Made by a program: the position numbers and the translations under genes
Notes under the pieces: generated by a model
Databases searched by the model: none
What the model saw: only the letters and a program-made list of their open reading frames with translations
Told to the model about the DNA's origin: nothing
DNA from: Bacteroidales bacterium
GTDB taxonomy: Bacteria; Bacteroidota; Bacteroidia; Bacteroidales; VadinHA17
Length of the DNA: 47,104 bases
Assembly (NCBI GenBank): GCA_030596125.1
Contig: JAUVKT010000011.1
Span: 1-47,104, forward strand
Direction: 5' to 3'
In this document: positions 26,765 to 35,198 of the stretch, one piece after another
Numbering within the stretch: the first letter of the stretch is position 1
Layout: each line of letters begins with the position of its first letter

Positions 26765-27742
26765 ATGGTAAATTTAACAACAGAGTATCTTGGCTTAACA
26801 TTAAAAAGTCCGTTAATAGTAAGCAGCAGTGGGCTGACCGATAATATTGATAAACTTTTAATTGCTGAGGAGAGTGGGGCCGGTGCAGTAGTTCTCAAAT
26901 CACTGTTTGAGGAGGAGATAAATTATCATGCCGGATCATTATCAGAAACTGGTGATTATCCGGGTGCGGAAGATTATATATTACAGTACACTAAATCTCA
27001 CTCTCTTGATAACTACCTGAAGCTAATTGGTGAAGCCAAAAGCAAATTGTCGATTCCTGTTATACCAAGTATTAACTGTATATCATCTGATGACTGGGTG
27101 AATTTTGCAAGAAATATTGAGAATGCGGGCGCCGATGCACTGGAAATTAATCTGTTCTTTCTGCCGGTTGATAAAAAACTTTCATCTGTAAATGCAGAAA
27201 ATCTCTACTTTAATCTGGCAGAAAAGATAAAGGCTACGATAACAATTCCAATTGCTCTCAAGATAGGACCACGATTCACCAATCTGCTATATATGATCGA
27301 CCAGTTTTATGCAAGGGGGATAGATGGAGTAGTACTTTTTAACAGGTTCTATGAGCCGGATATCGATATAAATTCAGTACGTATTATTCCAGCCTCGGTA
27401 TTTAGTGCTCCGGAAGATAAACGTTATGTTCTGAGGTGGATTGCAATGGCAGATGCTGCTATCGGTAATATAAGCCTTGCAGCTTCCACCGGAGTTCATG
27501 ATGGAGGGGATGCAATAAAGTATCTTTTAGCAGGAGCTGATGCAGTACAGGTTTGTTCTATCCTTTATAAAAATGGAGTTGAGTTTATTAAAGATATGAC
27601 AGAATCTATTGAAAGATGGATGAGTGAGAAGGGATTTGATAATGTTTCAGATTTCAGGGGAAAACTGAATTACCATAACGTGAGCGAACCCGGGAAATAC
27701 GAAAGATCCCAGTTTATGAAGTATTTTTCATCTTACGATTAA
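26765..27742 (+). CDS. Dihydroorotate dehydrogenase-like flavoprotein
   Basis: FMN-binding TIM-barrel protein, 325 residues. The N-terminal LGLTLKSPLIVSSSGLTDNID and the C-terminal FMN-phosphate site STGVHDGGDAIKYLLAGADAVQV are clear PyrD-family features, as is IPIALKIGPRFTN. The substrate loop that in PyrD reads like Asn-x-Ser-Cys-Pro-Asn is here EINLFFLP, without Cys, so it may not oxidise dihydroorotate. Stand-alone gene; no pyrimidine genes are adjacent. A stronger PyrD elsewhere in the genome would be expected. Confidence 0.85.
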   Translation: MVNLTTEYLGLTLKSPLIVSSSGLTDNIDKLLIAEESGAGAVVLKSLFEEEINYHAGSLSETGDYPGAEDYILQYTKSHSLDNYLKLIGEAKSKLSIPVIPSINCISSDDWVNFARNIENAGADALEINLFFLPVDKKLSSVNAENLYFNLAEKIKATITIPIALKIGPRFTNLLYMIDQFYARGIDGVVLFNRFYEPDIDINSVRIIPASVFSAPEDKRYVLRWIAMADAAIGNISLAASTGVHDGGDAIKYLLAGADAVQVCSILYKNGVEFIKDMTESIERWMSEKGFDNVSDFRGKLNYHNVSEPGKYERSQFMKYFSSYD

Positions 27743-27883
27743 TACATTATAGTTGTCATTACAACTTATTTTATTCTCTTTCGTTATACAAGATAGAAAA
27801 GATCACTTAGAGATAGGTTTTTGATAAATAAAAATTATGTGCTAAATTAGTCCGAAAATAGACCGAATATAAAACTAGCAATC

Positions 27884-28804
27884 ATGAAAAACAGACCATT
27901 TTCGAAATTAGTTTTTGTAATTGTAATAGCTATTGTTGGTGCTTTTACTCTTAATAGCTGTGGATCAAAGGGTAAGCAGGAGGCGGCGGCACCTTCACTG
28001 GAAATTACAGAAATTGATGAATCAGTTCTACAGGATGTTAAAACGGCTGAAAGAATTTTTTATTCACTTCCGTCTCCACTTGAATCAGCAATGCTTATTA
28101 AATCAGCTGGTGCCAGGTTTGATGCTGATTTTCTTAATTCAACTGACGCAGTGTCACGTTACTCAACCAATAGGGATATGGCTCTGAACCTGGGCATATA
28201 CACTTGTGACCTGAGTTTCTCCAGCCTTTATGATCAGACCCAATTGGTTATAGAATACATGTCGGCTGCTAAGAAAATGGCTGACGGACTGGGGATACTG
28301 GATGCAATTAATGAAGAAACAATAAACAGGCTTGAGGAGAATGTTAATAACCGCGAAGTTATTATGGATATTGTTTCAGAAACCTTCCTTAATTCAAATT
28401 CATATCTGGAAGAAAATGAGCAGCCGGCAATAGCGTCTATTGTGCTTGTTGGAGCATGGGTTGAAGGCCTTTATATTGCTACACAACTTGTTGATGCTGA
28501 AGAGTTCGATAGTAATAAACTCGTTGGCAGGATTATTGATCAGAAATTATCTGTTGGAATTATGTTAAAACTTCTGGAAGATAATAATGATCATCCCGCA
28601 GTAGGTCCGATGATTGACCAGATGAATGAACTAAAAGCGGTATTTGACAAAATTAAGATCTCTACTACAAAGATTACGCCTGAGATTGATGAGGAGACAA
28701 ATACAACTGTTCTACGGTCTGAAGTTACTACAGATCTGACATTTGAAGTATTTGTTGAACTTGGAGAAAAAGTAGCAGAGATCAGAAATTCTTATGTAAA
28801 TTAA
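27884..28804 (+). CDS. Putative lipoprotein of unknown function
   Basis: 306 residues. Lipoprotein signal: hydrophobic stretch FVIVIAIVGAFTLNSCGS with Cys26 after LNS. The mature part is mainly helical and acidic (SPLESAMLIKSAGARFDADFLNS, GIYTCDLSFSSLYDQTQLVIEY) with no motif I recognise. It is followed after 6 nt by another exported protein, so the two probably act together in the periplasm or outer membrane. Confidence 0.75.
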   Translation: MKNRPFSKLVFVIVIAIVGAFTLNSCGSKGKQEAAAPSLEITEIDESVLQDVKTAERIFYSLPSPLESAMLIKSAGARFDADFLNSTDAVSRYSTNRDMALNLGIYTCDLSFSSLYDQTQLVIEYMSAAKKMADGLGILDAINEETINRLEENVNNREVIMDIVSETFLNSNSYLEENEQPAIASIVLVGAWVEGLYIATQLVDAEEFDSNKLVGRIIDQKLSVGIMLKLLEDNNDHPAVGPMIDQMNELKAVFDKIKISTTKITPEIDEETNTTVLRSEVTTDLTFEVFVELGEKVAEIRNSYVN

Positions 28805-28810
28805 GGAATT

Positions 28811-29257
28811 ATGAAACGATTATTTAATACTACGATTTTTTTATCTTTAATGCTTTTTGTCTTCACTTCATTTGAGGCAAATGCACAATGTAAAGGTTTT
28901 GCAAAGAAAGTTTGCAAGGCGAAACTGGAATCTTTCATGCATGATGGGAACTATCATGCTGCGATTCTGACAGAGGGGGAGGAAGCTGAACTTTATAAAA
29001 CCTTTTATTCCGGTCAGGAATACAGGATGGCTATATGTGGTACGGATAATCTTCCGCCTATTGAGTTTAAGATAATGGATGCTAATAGAAATATCCTGTA
29101 TTCAAATAAGGATCATGATTACAGCAATACCTGGGATTTTTCACTGGAGTCGAGCCAGCAACTTAAACTGGTAATAACTGTTACAACGTTTGAGCAGGCA
29201 TCGGAAGCTCCTGCCAGCGGATGTGTGTCAATTATGTTCGGTTTTAAGATAGATTAG
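28811..29257 (+). CDS. Exported protein of unknown function
   Basis: 148 residues with a signal peptide (FNTTIFLSLMLFVFTSFEANAQ). The mature domain has four Cys (Cys27, Cys35 near the N-terminus, one in MAICGTD, one in SGCVSIMFG), suggesting disulfides, and looks beta-rich like a small jelly-roll or pre-peptidase-like domain (EYRMAICGTDNLPPIEFKIMD). Cotranscribed with the lipoprotein upstream; ends at a terminator shared with uvrA. Confidence 0.75.
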   Translation: MKRLFNTTIFLSLMLFVFTSFEANAQCKGFAKKVCKAKLESFMHDGNYHAAILTEGEEAELYKTFYSGQEYRMAICGTDNLPPIEFKIMDANRNILYSNKDHDYSNTWDFSLESSQQLKLVITVTTFEQASEAPASGCVSIMFGFKID

Positions 29258-29279
29258 TTTTACCTGCAATAAGTTTCAC

Positions 29280-29313
29280 GAGGGTACTTCAATCAGGTAC
29301 CCTCTCTTTTTAT
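29280..29313 (+). terminator. Intrinsic terminator overlapping the uvrA stop
   Basis: Perfect 8-bp stem GAGGGTAC (29280-29287) and GTACCCTC (29297-29304), 9-nt loop, then TCTTTTTATTTT. It terminates plus-strand transcripts; its right arm is inside the last codons of uvrA on the other strand. Confidence 0.82.
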
Positions 29314-32100
29314 TTTGTGTCTGAGATATTTCCCGGTATATGATTGCTTACATCCGATCAATTCTTCAGGTGTTCCTGCAAAGATTACTTTACCTCCCTT
29401 TTCACCACCTTCCGGGCCAAGGTCTATTATCCAGTCGGCGTTCTTTATCATCTCTACATTGTGTTCTATTAGAATTACTGAGTGACCATTTTCTACGAGT
29501 GCATTCAGTGAATTCAGGAGCTTGTTAATGTCATGAAAATGAAGTCCGGTAGTGGGTTCATCAAAAATAAAAAGTATATGTTCACCAGCTTTTTCATGAC
29601 TAAGATAATATGCCAGCTTAACCCGTTGACTCTCACCACCTGATAATGTTGAAGAGGATTGCCCCAGTCTTATGTAACCCAGTCCGACATCTGCAAGAGG
29701 TTTAAGCTTTCTGATGATTTTCTGTTCTTGCTTATCATTAATCACCAAGAAAAATTCAATGGCTTCGTTAATAGTCATCTCAAGAATCTGATAGATGTTC
29801 TTATCTCTGTATCTGACATCAAGAATATCTTTTTTGAACCTTTTTCCCTTACAACTGTCACAGATTAACTTCACATCTGCCATAAACTGCATCTCTACCT
29901 TAATAATACCTTCTCCCATGCACTCATCACACCTTCCTCCATCCACATTGAAGGAGAAATGAGATGCTTTGTATCCGTTTTGAACTGATATCTGCTGATC
30001 GGCAAATAGTTTTCTAATCTCATCAAAAGCTTTCAGATAGGTTACCGGGTTTGAACGACTCGATTTGCCAATTGGATTCTGGTCGACAATCTCAATTGCT
30101 GTTATTGAAGCTGTGTCGCCCTTTAGCACAGAAAATTTACCTGGCTTTACAGAAAAAAGATCAAGCTGATTTTTGAGTGCCGGATAAAGTATTCCGGTGA
30201 CGAGTGATGATTTGCCAGATCCGCTAACGCCCGTAATTGATGTAATAATATTGAGAGGAAACCTGACATCAATATTTTTGAGGTTGTTTTCCCTGGCTCC
30301 TGTTATTTCTATATAGCTGTTCCATTTTCGCCTGACTGAAGGAACAGGTATTGAAAGAACTCCATTCAGATATTTTCCGGTGATTGAAGTCTCAGAATCC
30401 ACTTCGGATGGAGACCCTTTGTAAATAATCTCACCTCCCAGTCGCCCTGCTTCAGGCCCGATATCTATTAAAACGTCGGCATTTCTTATAATCTCCTCTT
30501 CATGTTCTACAACAAGTACGCTGTTTCCCAGATCACGAAGCTGAAGCAGGACACCCATAAGCATATTTATGTCACGTGGATGGAGACCTATGCTTGGCTC
30601 ATCTAATATATATAGAGAGCCAACCAGACTGCTGCCAAGGGATGTAGCAAGATTAATACGTTGTGACTCTCCACCTGAAAGGCTTGAAGAGAGGCGATCA
30701 AGGGTCAGATATGATAGGCCAACATCAAACAAGAATTGTAATCTTGACCTGATTTCCAGGAGGATCCTCTCTGCAATTTCCATATCCTTCCTGCCCAATT
30801 TTATGTTTTTTATTAATTTAAGTAATTCGGAGATTGGAATTTGTGTAAGTTCCTGAATTGATTTCTTACAGATTTTTACATAACCTGCTTCCTTTCTCAG
30901 CCTGGCACCCCTGCATTCAGGACAGGTAGTTTTACCTCTGTACCTGCTAAGCATTACCCTGTATTGTATTTTGTATTTCTTTTTTTCCAGGTATTCAAAG
31001 AACCGGTTAAGTCCGTAAAAATATCTATTACCGTTCCAGACGAGCGCCCGTTGTTCTGCAGTAAGTTTGTCCCATGGTTTGTGAATGGGGAAATCGAACT
31101 TTGAAGCATTCATTATCAGGCGTTCTTTCCATTTCTTTAATTTCTCACCTTTCCAGCAAACTATCGCATTATCAAAAACCGAAAGATTCTGATTAGGTAT
31201 TACCAGCTCTTCATCTATACCGATAATCTTACTATAGCCTTCACAAACCGGACATGCCCCGAGTGGATTATTAAAACTGAAAAGATGTTCGGTAGCCTCT
31301 TCGAACTCAATACCATCGGCCTCAAAGTTGTTGGAGAAATGTTCAGGTTTAACCTTTTTTTCTTTTAAGATCTCAATTATGCAATGACCTTTTCCCGTTT
31401 TAAAAGCTGTTTCTACTGAATCGGCTATCCTGCTGAGATTATCTTCTGAATTATCGATAATAATACGATCGATGACTATATAGAATGCAGATATTGCAGC
31501 ATGCTCTCCGTTTGGCAAATCCTGGTCAATTCTTAAAACTTTCCCATCCTTTGTTCGGATCCTGTTAAAGCCCTGCTTGACGAGAAACCTGAAATATTCG
31601 CTGGATTCTATCTTATCTGTTACTGTTGCAGGAGTAAGGATAAGAGCCTTTAATCCGGCATTAAATGAGGCAATATAGCTTACAACATCGTCAACATTGT
31701 GTCTTTTTACCTCTTTTCCTGAAACCGGTGAATAGGTACGGCCTATCCTGGAGTATAGAAGTCGAAGATAATCGTATATCTCTGTGGAGGTACCAACAGT
31801 AGATCTCGGATTTCTGGTATTTACCCGCTGTTCAATGGCAATGGCAGGAGGAATACCACTTATAAAATCAACATCGGGCTTTTCCATTCTGCCCAGAAAC
31901 TGACGAGCATATGAAGATAAACTCTCAACATAACGTCTCTGGCCTTCAGCATAAACAGTATCAAATGCGAGTGATGACTTACCTGATCCTGAAACACCGG
32001 TTATTACAACAAGCCTGTTTTGAGGGATATCGATATCGATCGACTTGAGATTGTGTACTCTTGCTCCTCTGATGCTAATTTCTTGCTGTTTGCCGGTCAT
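29293..32100 (-). CDS. uvrA: UvrABC system protein A
   Basis: DNA-damage recognition ATPase of nucleotide excision repair. About 935 residues. Two ABC modules with Walker A GVSGSGKSSLAFDTVYAEGQ near the N-terminus and GVSGSGKSSLVTGIL in the middle, signatures LSGGESQRINLA and LSGGESQRVKLAYYL, and Walker B ILDEPSIGLHPRD and IFDEPTTGLHFHD. Zinc-finger cysteines are seen in CPVCEG and CPECRG and in CDECMG with CDSCKG. I use ATG at 32100 (MTGKQQEISIRGARVHNLKS) over a GTG three codons upstream. Single gene on this strand; both neighbours are on the plus strand. Confidence 0.96.
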   Translation of the reverse strand: MTGKQQEISIRGARVHNLKSIDIDIPQNRLVVITGVSGSGKSSLAFDTVYAEGQRRYVESLSSYARQFLGRMEKPDVDFISGIPPAIAIEQRVNTRNPRSTVGTSTEIYDYLRLLYSRIGRTYSPVSGKEVKRHNVDDVVSYIASFNAGLKALILTPATVTDKIESSEYFRFLVKQGFNRIRTKDGKVLRIDQDLPNGEHAAISAFYIVIDRIIIDNSEDNLSRIADSVETAFKTGKGHCIIEILKEKKVKPEHFSNNFEADGIEFEEATEHLFSFNNPLGACPVCEGYSKIIGIDEELVIPNQNLSVFDNAIVCWKGEKLKKWKERLIMNASKFDFPIHKPWDKLTAEQRALVWNGNRYFYGLNRFFEYLEKKKYKIQYRVMLSRYRGKTTCPECRGARLRKEAGYVKICKKSIQELTQIPISELLKLIKNIKLGRKDMEIAERILLEIRSRLQFLFDVGLSYLTLDRLSSSLSGGESQRINLATSLGSSLVGSLYILDEPSIGLHPRDINMLMGVLLQLRDLGNSVLVVEHEEEIIRNADVLIDIGPEAGRLGGEIIYKGSPSEVDSETSITGKYLNGVLSIPVPSVRRKWNSYIEITGARENNLKNIDVRFPLNIITSITGVSGSGKSSLVTGILYPALKNQLDLFSVKPGKFSVLKGDTASITAIEIVDQNPIGKSSRSNPVTYLKAFDEIRKLFADQQISVQNGYKASHFSFNVDGGRCDECMGEGIIKVEMQFMADVKLICDSCKGKRFKKDILDVRYRDKNIYQILEMTINEAIEFFLVINDKQEQKIIRKLKPLADVGLGYIRLGQSSSTLSGGESQRVKLAYYLSHEKAGEHILFIFDEPTTGLHFHDINKLLNSLNALVENGHSVILIEHNVEMIKNADWIIDLGPEGGEKGGKVIFAGTPEELIGCKQSYTGKYLRHKIKREGT

Positions 32101-32130
32101 ATAATTCACTTAAGTAATATTCACTTTTCT

Positions 32131-32190
32131 CAGTTGGCCCTCCTTCGCTCTCCACTTCGTTTCAAGCTTCGGAAGGGCAAAGCAGTTGGC
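32131..32190. repeat. Small inverted/direct repeat upstream of uvrA
   Basis: CAGTTGGC occurs at 32131-32138 and 32183-32190. Between them GCCCTCCTTCG (32137-32147) can pair with CGGAAGGGC (32170-32178) with one bulge. No ORF. Confidence 0.5.
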
Positions 32191-32199
32191 AATCTTCAC

Positions 32200-32223
32200 T
32201 CTTCCAATCTTCCAATCTTCCAA
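32200..32223. repeat. Octanucleotide tandem repeat
   Basis: Three perfect copies of TCTTCCAA in the uvrA/sigma-factor spacer. Confidence 0.8.
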
Positions 32224-32377
32224 TTATTCCGGTTAAGTATTAAAGATTCCAAAAGTAATATTTTTAATTTTAATTTTTTTTTAGTTAATTGCGCTTGAAG
32301 AATTTAAATGTCATTAACTATCTAAAGGAGGACCGCCTATAAATCAATTCTACTCTTAAACCAAAAGCGGAGTTAGA

Positions 32378-32965
32378 ATGAATAATAAAATAGCTGATCA
32401 TGAGTTGGTTAAACAATTCATAGATGGAAGGCAGTCTGGTATCGAAGAATTAATCAATAGACATAAAGAGAAGGTTTTTACCTATATTTCCATGTATTTC
32501 AGGGATAAAAATCTTGCTGAAGATATTTTTCAGGAAACTTTCCTGAAGGTGATAAATTCACTAAGATCCGGCAAATACAAGGATAATGGTAAATTTCTAT
32601 CCTGGGTAATGAGGATTGCACATAATCTTATAATCGATCATTTCCGTAAGGTAAAACAGACCAATCTGCTGTCAAATGATGACTATGAAACAGATATTTT
32701 TAATTGCAAAAAATTGGCTGAAGCAAATATTGAAGACTCAATGGTAATGGATCAGATAGCGAATGATGTAAGGAGCCTTCTTGAACAACTTCCGGAGGAT
32801 CAGAAGGAGGTTGTAATGATGAGACATTATGCAGGCCTTAGTTTTAAAGAGATTGCCGATCAAACTGATGTTAGTATTAATACAGCCCTTGGCAGAATGC
32901 GTTATGCTCTTATTAATATGAGAAAGATGATAGAGGAGAAGAATATCTGCCTAACGATTAATTGA
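32378..32965 (+). CDS. ECF-type RNA polymerase sigma factor
   Basis: Sigma-70 family, extracytoplasmic-function class, 195 residues. Region 2 is seen in AEDIFQETFLKVIN and GKFLSWVMRIAHNLIIDHFRK (about 47-90); region 4 in LPEDQKEVVMMRHYAGLSFKEIADQTDVS (helix-turn-helix, about 148-170) with INTALGRMRYAL. No FecR-type or zinc anti-sigma gene is adjacent; instead a 60-residue protein follows 102 nt downstream. A 5-codon ORF and an AAAGGAGG word lie in the leader. Target genes unknown. Confidence 0.92.
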   Translation: MNNKIADHELVKQFIDGRQSGIEELINRHKEKVFTYISMYFRDKNLAEDIFQETFLKVINSLRSGKYKDNGKFLSWVMRIAHNLIIDHFRKVKQTNLLSNDDYETDIFNCKKLAEANIEDSMVMDQIANDVRSLLEQLPEDQKEVVMMRHYAGLSFKEIADQTDVSINTALGRMRYALINMRKMIEEKNICLTIN

Positions 32966-33067
32966 TCGTTTGTACAATAATTAATTTTTATTGTCGTTCT
33001 AATGTAAACAGGTTACTAACTGCTTGTTTTGCTTATACCGTATATACTATATTTTATTAATTGAAAA

Positions 33068-33250
33068 ATGCCTATGGATAATAACTCTACTCAATTGTTG
33101 ACATTTGATAAAATTGAAATTAACGAGATAGATCTTTTTGAAGATGCATTTCGGTTTGAACAAGCTTATGCAGATATAATAAATATGCTTTCAAAGGTTG
33201 TGTACAAGCCGGATAATAAGGTAGTTATGAGAATAATTACTGATTTATAA
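33068..33250 (+). CDS. Small protein downstream of ECF sigma factor
   Basis: 60 residues, acidic N-terminal half (TFDKIEINEIDLFEDAFRFEQ) and basic C-terminal end. No signal peptide, membrane helix or zinc motif. It is bounded by the sigma gene upstream and a strong terminator 20 nt downstream, which supports it as a real gene. A sigma-factor regulator is possible from position alone. A second ATG two codons in is an alternative start. Confidence 0.6.
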   Translation: MPMDNNSTQLLTFDKIEINEIDLFEDAFRFEQAYADIINMLSKVVYKPDNKVVMRIITDL

Positions 33251-33269
33251 AGAATTAAAAATGAAGAAA

Positions 33270-33296
33270 AACACGGATTAGTCCGTGTTTTTTTTG
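33270..33296 (+). terminator. Intrinsic terminator of sigma-factor operon
   Basis: Perfect 8-bp stem AACACGGA (33270-33277) and TCCGTGTT (33282-33289) with TTAG loop, then six T. Confidence 0.85.
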
Positions 33297-33324
33297 CATA
33301 ATAATATTTAAAATGATATATTTG
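33293..33324 (+). promoter_or_regulatory. Candidate promoter of SPFH gene
   Basis: TTTG at 33293-33296 (end of the preceding terminator tail), 20-nt spacer, TATATTTG at 33317-33324. The leader would be about 60 nt. Confidence 0.5.
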
Positions 33325-33390
33325 TGATATTAATATGATATCATACCTTGTTTAAGGTAAATTAATCAGGTTAAATAAATTTATACAATT

Positions 33391-34245
33391 ATGAAGCAGG
33401 AAAAATCATTCAAACCGTTTTCAGGATACCTATTACTATTTGTCCTGTTGTTGATCATTGCAGGTACTGTCCTCTCATTTATTTATGGAGTAATCTGGTC
33501 GGGGATAGTATTTGCTGTACTGTTTATTCTGACTACACATGGTTTTACAGTAGTTAACCCCAACGAATCGGCTGTATTGGTATTATTTGGTGCCTATAAA
33601 GGGACTATAAAGGAGAATGGCTTCTTCTGGGTTAATCCGTTCTTTATTCGCAAGAGAATTTCACTCAGGGCAAGAAATTTTGACAGTGAGCCGATTAAGG
33701 TCAATGATAAGATAGGGAATCCTATAAAGATTGGCTGTGTTCTTGTATGGAAAGTATTTGATACTTATAAGGCTGCGTTTGATGTTGATGAGTATGAGCA
33801 TTTTGTATTTGTTCAGAGTGATGCTGCAATTAGGAAGCTGGCAGGATTGTACCCATATGATAATTTAGAGGATCACGATGCAGTAATCACACTTCGCAGT
33901 GGTGGTGATGAGGTAAATGAGAAGCTTGAAAAAGAGATACGGGAACGTTTGGAAATGGCCGGCATTCATGTGATTGAGGCCAGGATAAACTATATTGCCT
34001 ATGCAGAGGAGATTGCAGGAGCTATGCTTCGAAGGCAACAGGCTACGGCGGTTGTTGCAGCCAGATATAAGATAGTTGAAGGTGCTGTTTCGATGGTTGA
34101 GATGGCCCTTGAACAACTTAATGATAAGGCTATTGTTGTCTTTGATGAGGAGAGAAAAGCAGCTATGGTTAGTAACCTTATGGTAGTGTTGTGTGCCGAT
34201 AAAGATGTAAGTCCTGTTGTAAATACCGGCACACTGCATCAGTGA
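33391..34245 (+). CDS. SPFH/Band 7 domain membrane protein
   Basis: 284 residues. Two hydrophobic N-terminal segments (LLLFVLLLIIAGTVLSFIYG and IVFAVLFILTTHGF) form a hairpin anchor; residues 55-235 are a Band 7/SPFH domain (VVNPNESAVLVLFGAYKGTIKENGFFWVNPFF, SDAAIRKLAG, GIHVIEARINYIAYAEEIAGAMLRRQQA). Such proteins form oligomeric membrane scaffolds. It is translationally coupled to a small DNA-binding-like protein by a TGATG overlap. Partner protease or cargo unknown. Confidence 0.9.
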   Translation: MKQEKSFKPFSGYLLLFVLLLIIAGTVLSFIYGVIWSGIVFAVLFILTTHGFTVVNPNESAVLVLFGAYKGTIKENGFFWVNPFFIRKRISLRARNFDSEPIKVNDKIGNPIKIGCVLVWKVFDTYKAAFDVDEYEHFVFVQSDAAIRKLAGLYPYDNLEDHDAVITLRSGGDEVNEKLEKEIRERLEMAGIHVIEARINYIAYAEEIAGAMLRRQQATAVVAARYKIVEGAVSMVEMALEQLNDKAIVVFDEERKAAMVSNLMVVLCADKDVSPVVNTGTLHQ

Positions 34246-34442
34246 TGATTAAGAAAAAAGCATTTGCACTCAGGATTGATCCTGAAAAACTAAAGGCTAT
34301 TGAAAAGTGGGCTGCAGATGAGTTCAGGAGTACTAATGGGCAGATTGAATGGTTGATTGACCATGCTTTGCGAAAGGCCGGAAGGTTTAAAAGAAGGGAT
34401 AATCGAACATCATCAGACTCAGGCCCTGACTCAGAAAACTGA
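34245..34442 (+). CDS. Small Arc/ribbon-helix-helix-like protein
   Basis: 65 residues from ATG at 34245, which shares its A with the SPFH stop codon (TGATG). The pattern KAFALRIDPEKLKAIEKWAADEFRSTNGQIEWLIDHALRK is that of a ribbon-helix-helix protein: one strand followed by two helices; the tail is basic then acidic. An upstream GTG adds one residue but ATG is preferred. Possible roles are autoregulation of the pair or an RHH fold used for protein contact. Confidence 0.75.
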   Translation: MIKKKAFALRIDPEKLKAIEKWAADEFRSTNGQIEWLIDHALRKAGRFKRRDNRTSSDSGPDSEN

Positions 34443-34447
34443 TATGA

Positions 34448-35152
34448 TTATTGATTCTGAAAATATATAAGGCTGCACACTGCGACACCTGCTGTTTCTG
34501 TTCTGAGTCTGCTTTTTCCCAGGTTAACGGGGATAAAATTATGTTGTTCTGCTACTGTAACTTCTGCGGATGAAAAATCTCCTTCAGGGCCAATAAGTAT
34601 AATAGTATCGGTTCCAGGTTTATAAACATTATTCAGCCCATATGTGTTTCCATATATGCTGCAATGGGCGATAAATCTGTTTTGTGGCAAGTCGCGGGTA
34701 AAAAAATTGCCAAATTCCACAGCAGGATTAATAACAGGTTCCTTTGCCTTAACTGATTGTTTCATGGCAGAGATAATAATCTTTTTTACTCTTTCTGTTT
34801 TAATAATCCTTCGTTCTGAATGGTCACAAACTAATGGGGTAATTTCATCTATTCCAAATTCCACAGATTTCTCAACAAACCATTCAAAACGGTCCATGCT
34901 TTTTGTCGGGGCAATTGCAATGTGTAAATAATAATTTTTGCAATTGTAATCTTTTACCTTATTAACTATCTCAACTTTCGCCTGTTTGCCGGTTAAATCT
35001 GTAATTCTTCCTTCATAAAGTGTTCCCGAACCATTAATTATTTGCACATTATCTCCCTCTTTCAGTCGTAATACCCTGGAAAGATGTCTCGATTCTTCTT
35101 CATTGAGAATAAAGGTGTTATTGTCAGTTTCAGTTGAATAGAATATATGCAT
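34448..35152 (-). CDS. rsmE: 16S rRNA (uracil(1498)-N(3))-methyltransferase
   Basis: SPOUT-family methyltransferase acting on 16S U1498. About 234 residues. Seen: N-terminal PUA-like part with NEEESRHLSRVLRLKEGD, IAPTKSMDRFEWFVEKSVEFGIDEITPL, and the C-terminal trefoil-knot motifs LIGPEGDFSSAEV and LGKSRLRTETAGVAVCSLIY. I start at ATG 35152 (MHIFYSTETDNN); the open frame extends 27 codons further upstream but that part is Asn-rich and unlike the family. It is last of the five-gene minus-strand run. Confidence 0.94.
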   Translation of the reverse strand: MHIFYSTETDNNTFILNEEESRHLSRVLRLKEGDNVQIINGSGTLYEGRITDLTGKQAKVEIVNKVKDYNCKNYYLHIAIAPTKSMDRFEWFVEKSVEFGIDEITPLVCDHSERRIIKTERVKKIIISAMKQSVKAKEPVINPAVEFGNFFTRDLPQNRFIAHCSIYGNTYGLNNVYKPGTDTIILIGPEGDFSSAEVTVAEQHNFIPVNLGKSRLRTETAGVAVCSLIYFQNQ

Positions 35153-35198
35153 ATGTGATTTGCCGTAAAAATTACTTATATTGTTGTTATACTGATTG

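Noticed and set aside
34242-34442. Toxin-antitoxin module with the RHH-like protein as antitoxin
   Set aside because: The coupled partner is an SPFH membrane protein, not a toxin, and no small toxin ORF is adjacent.
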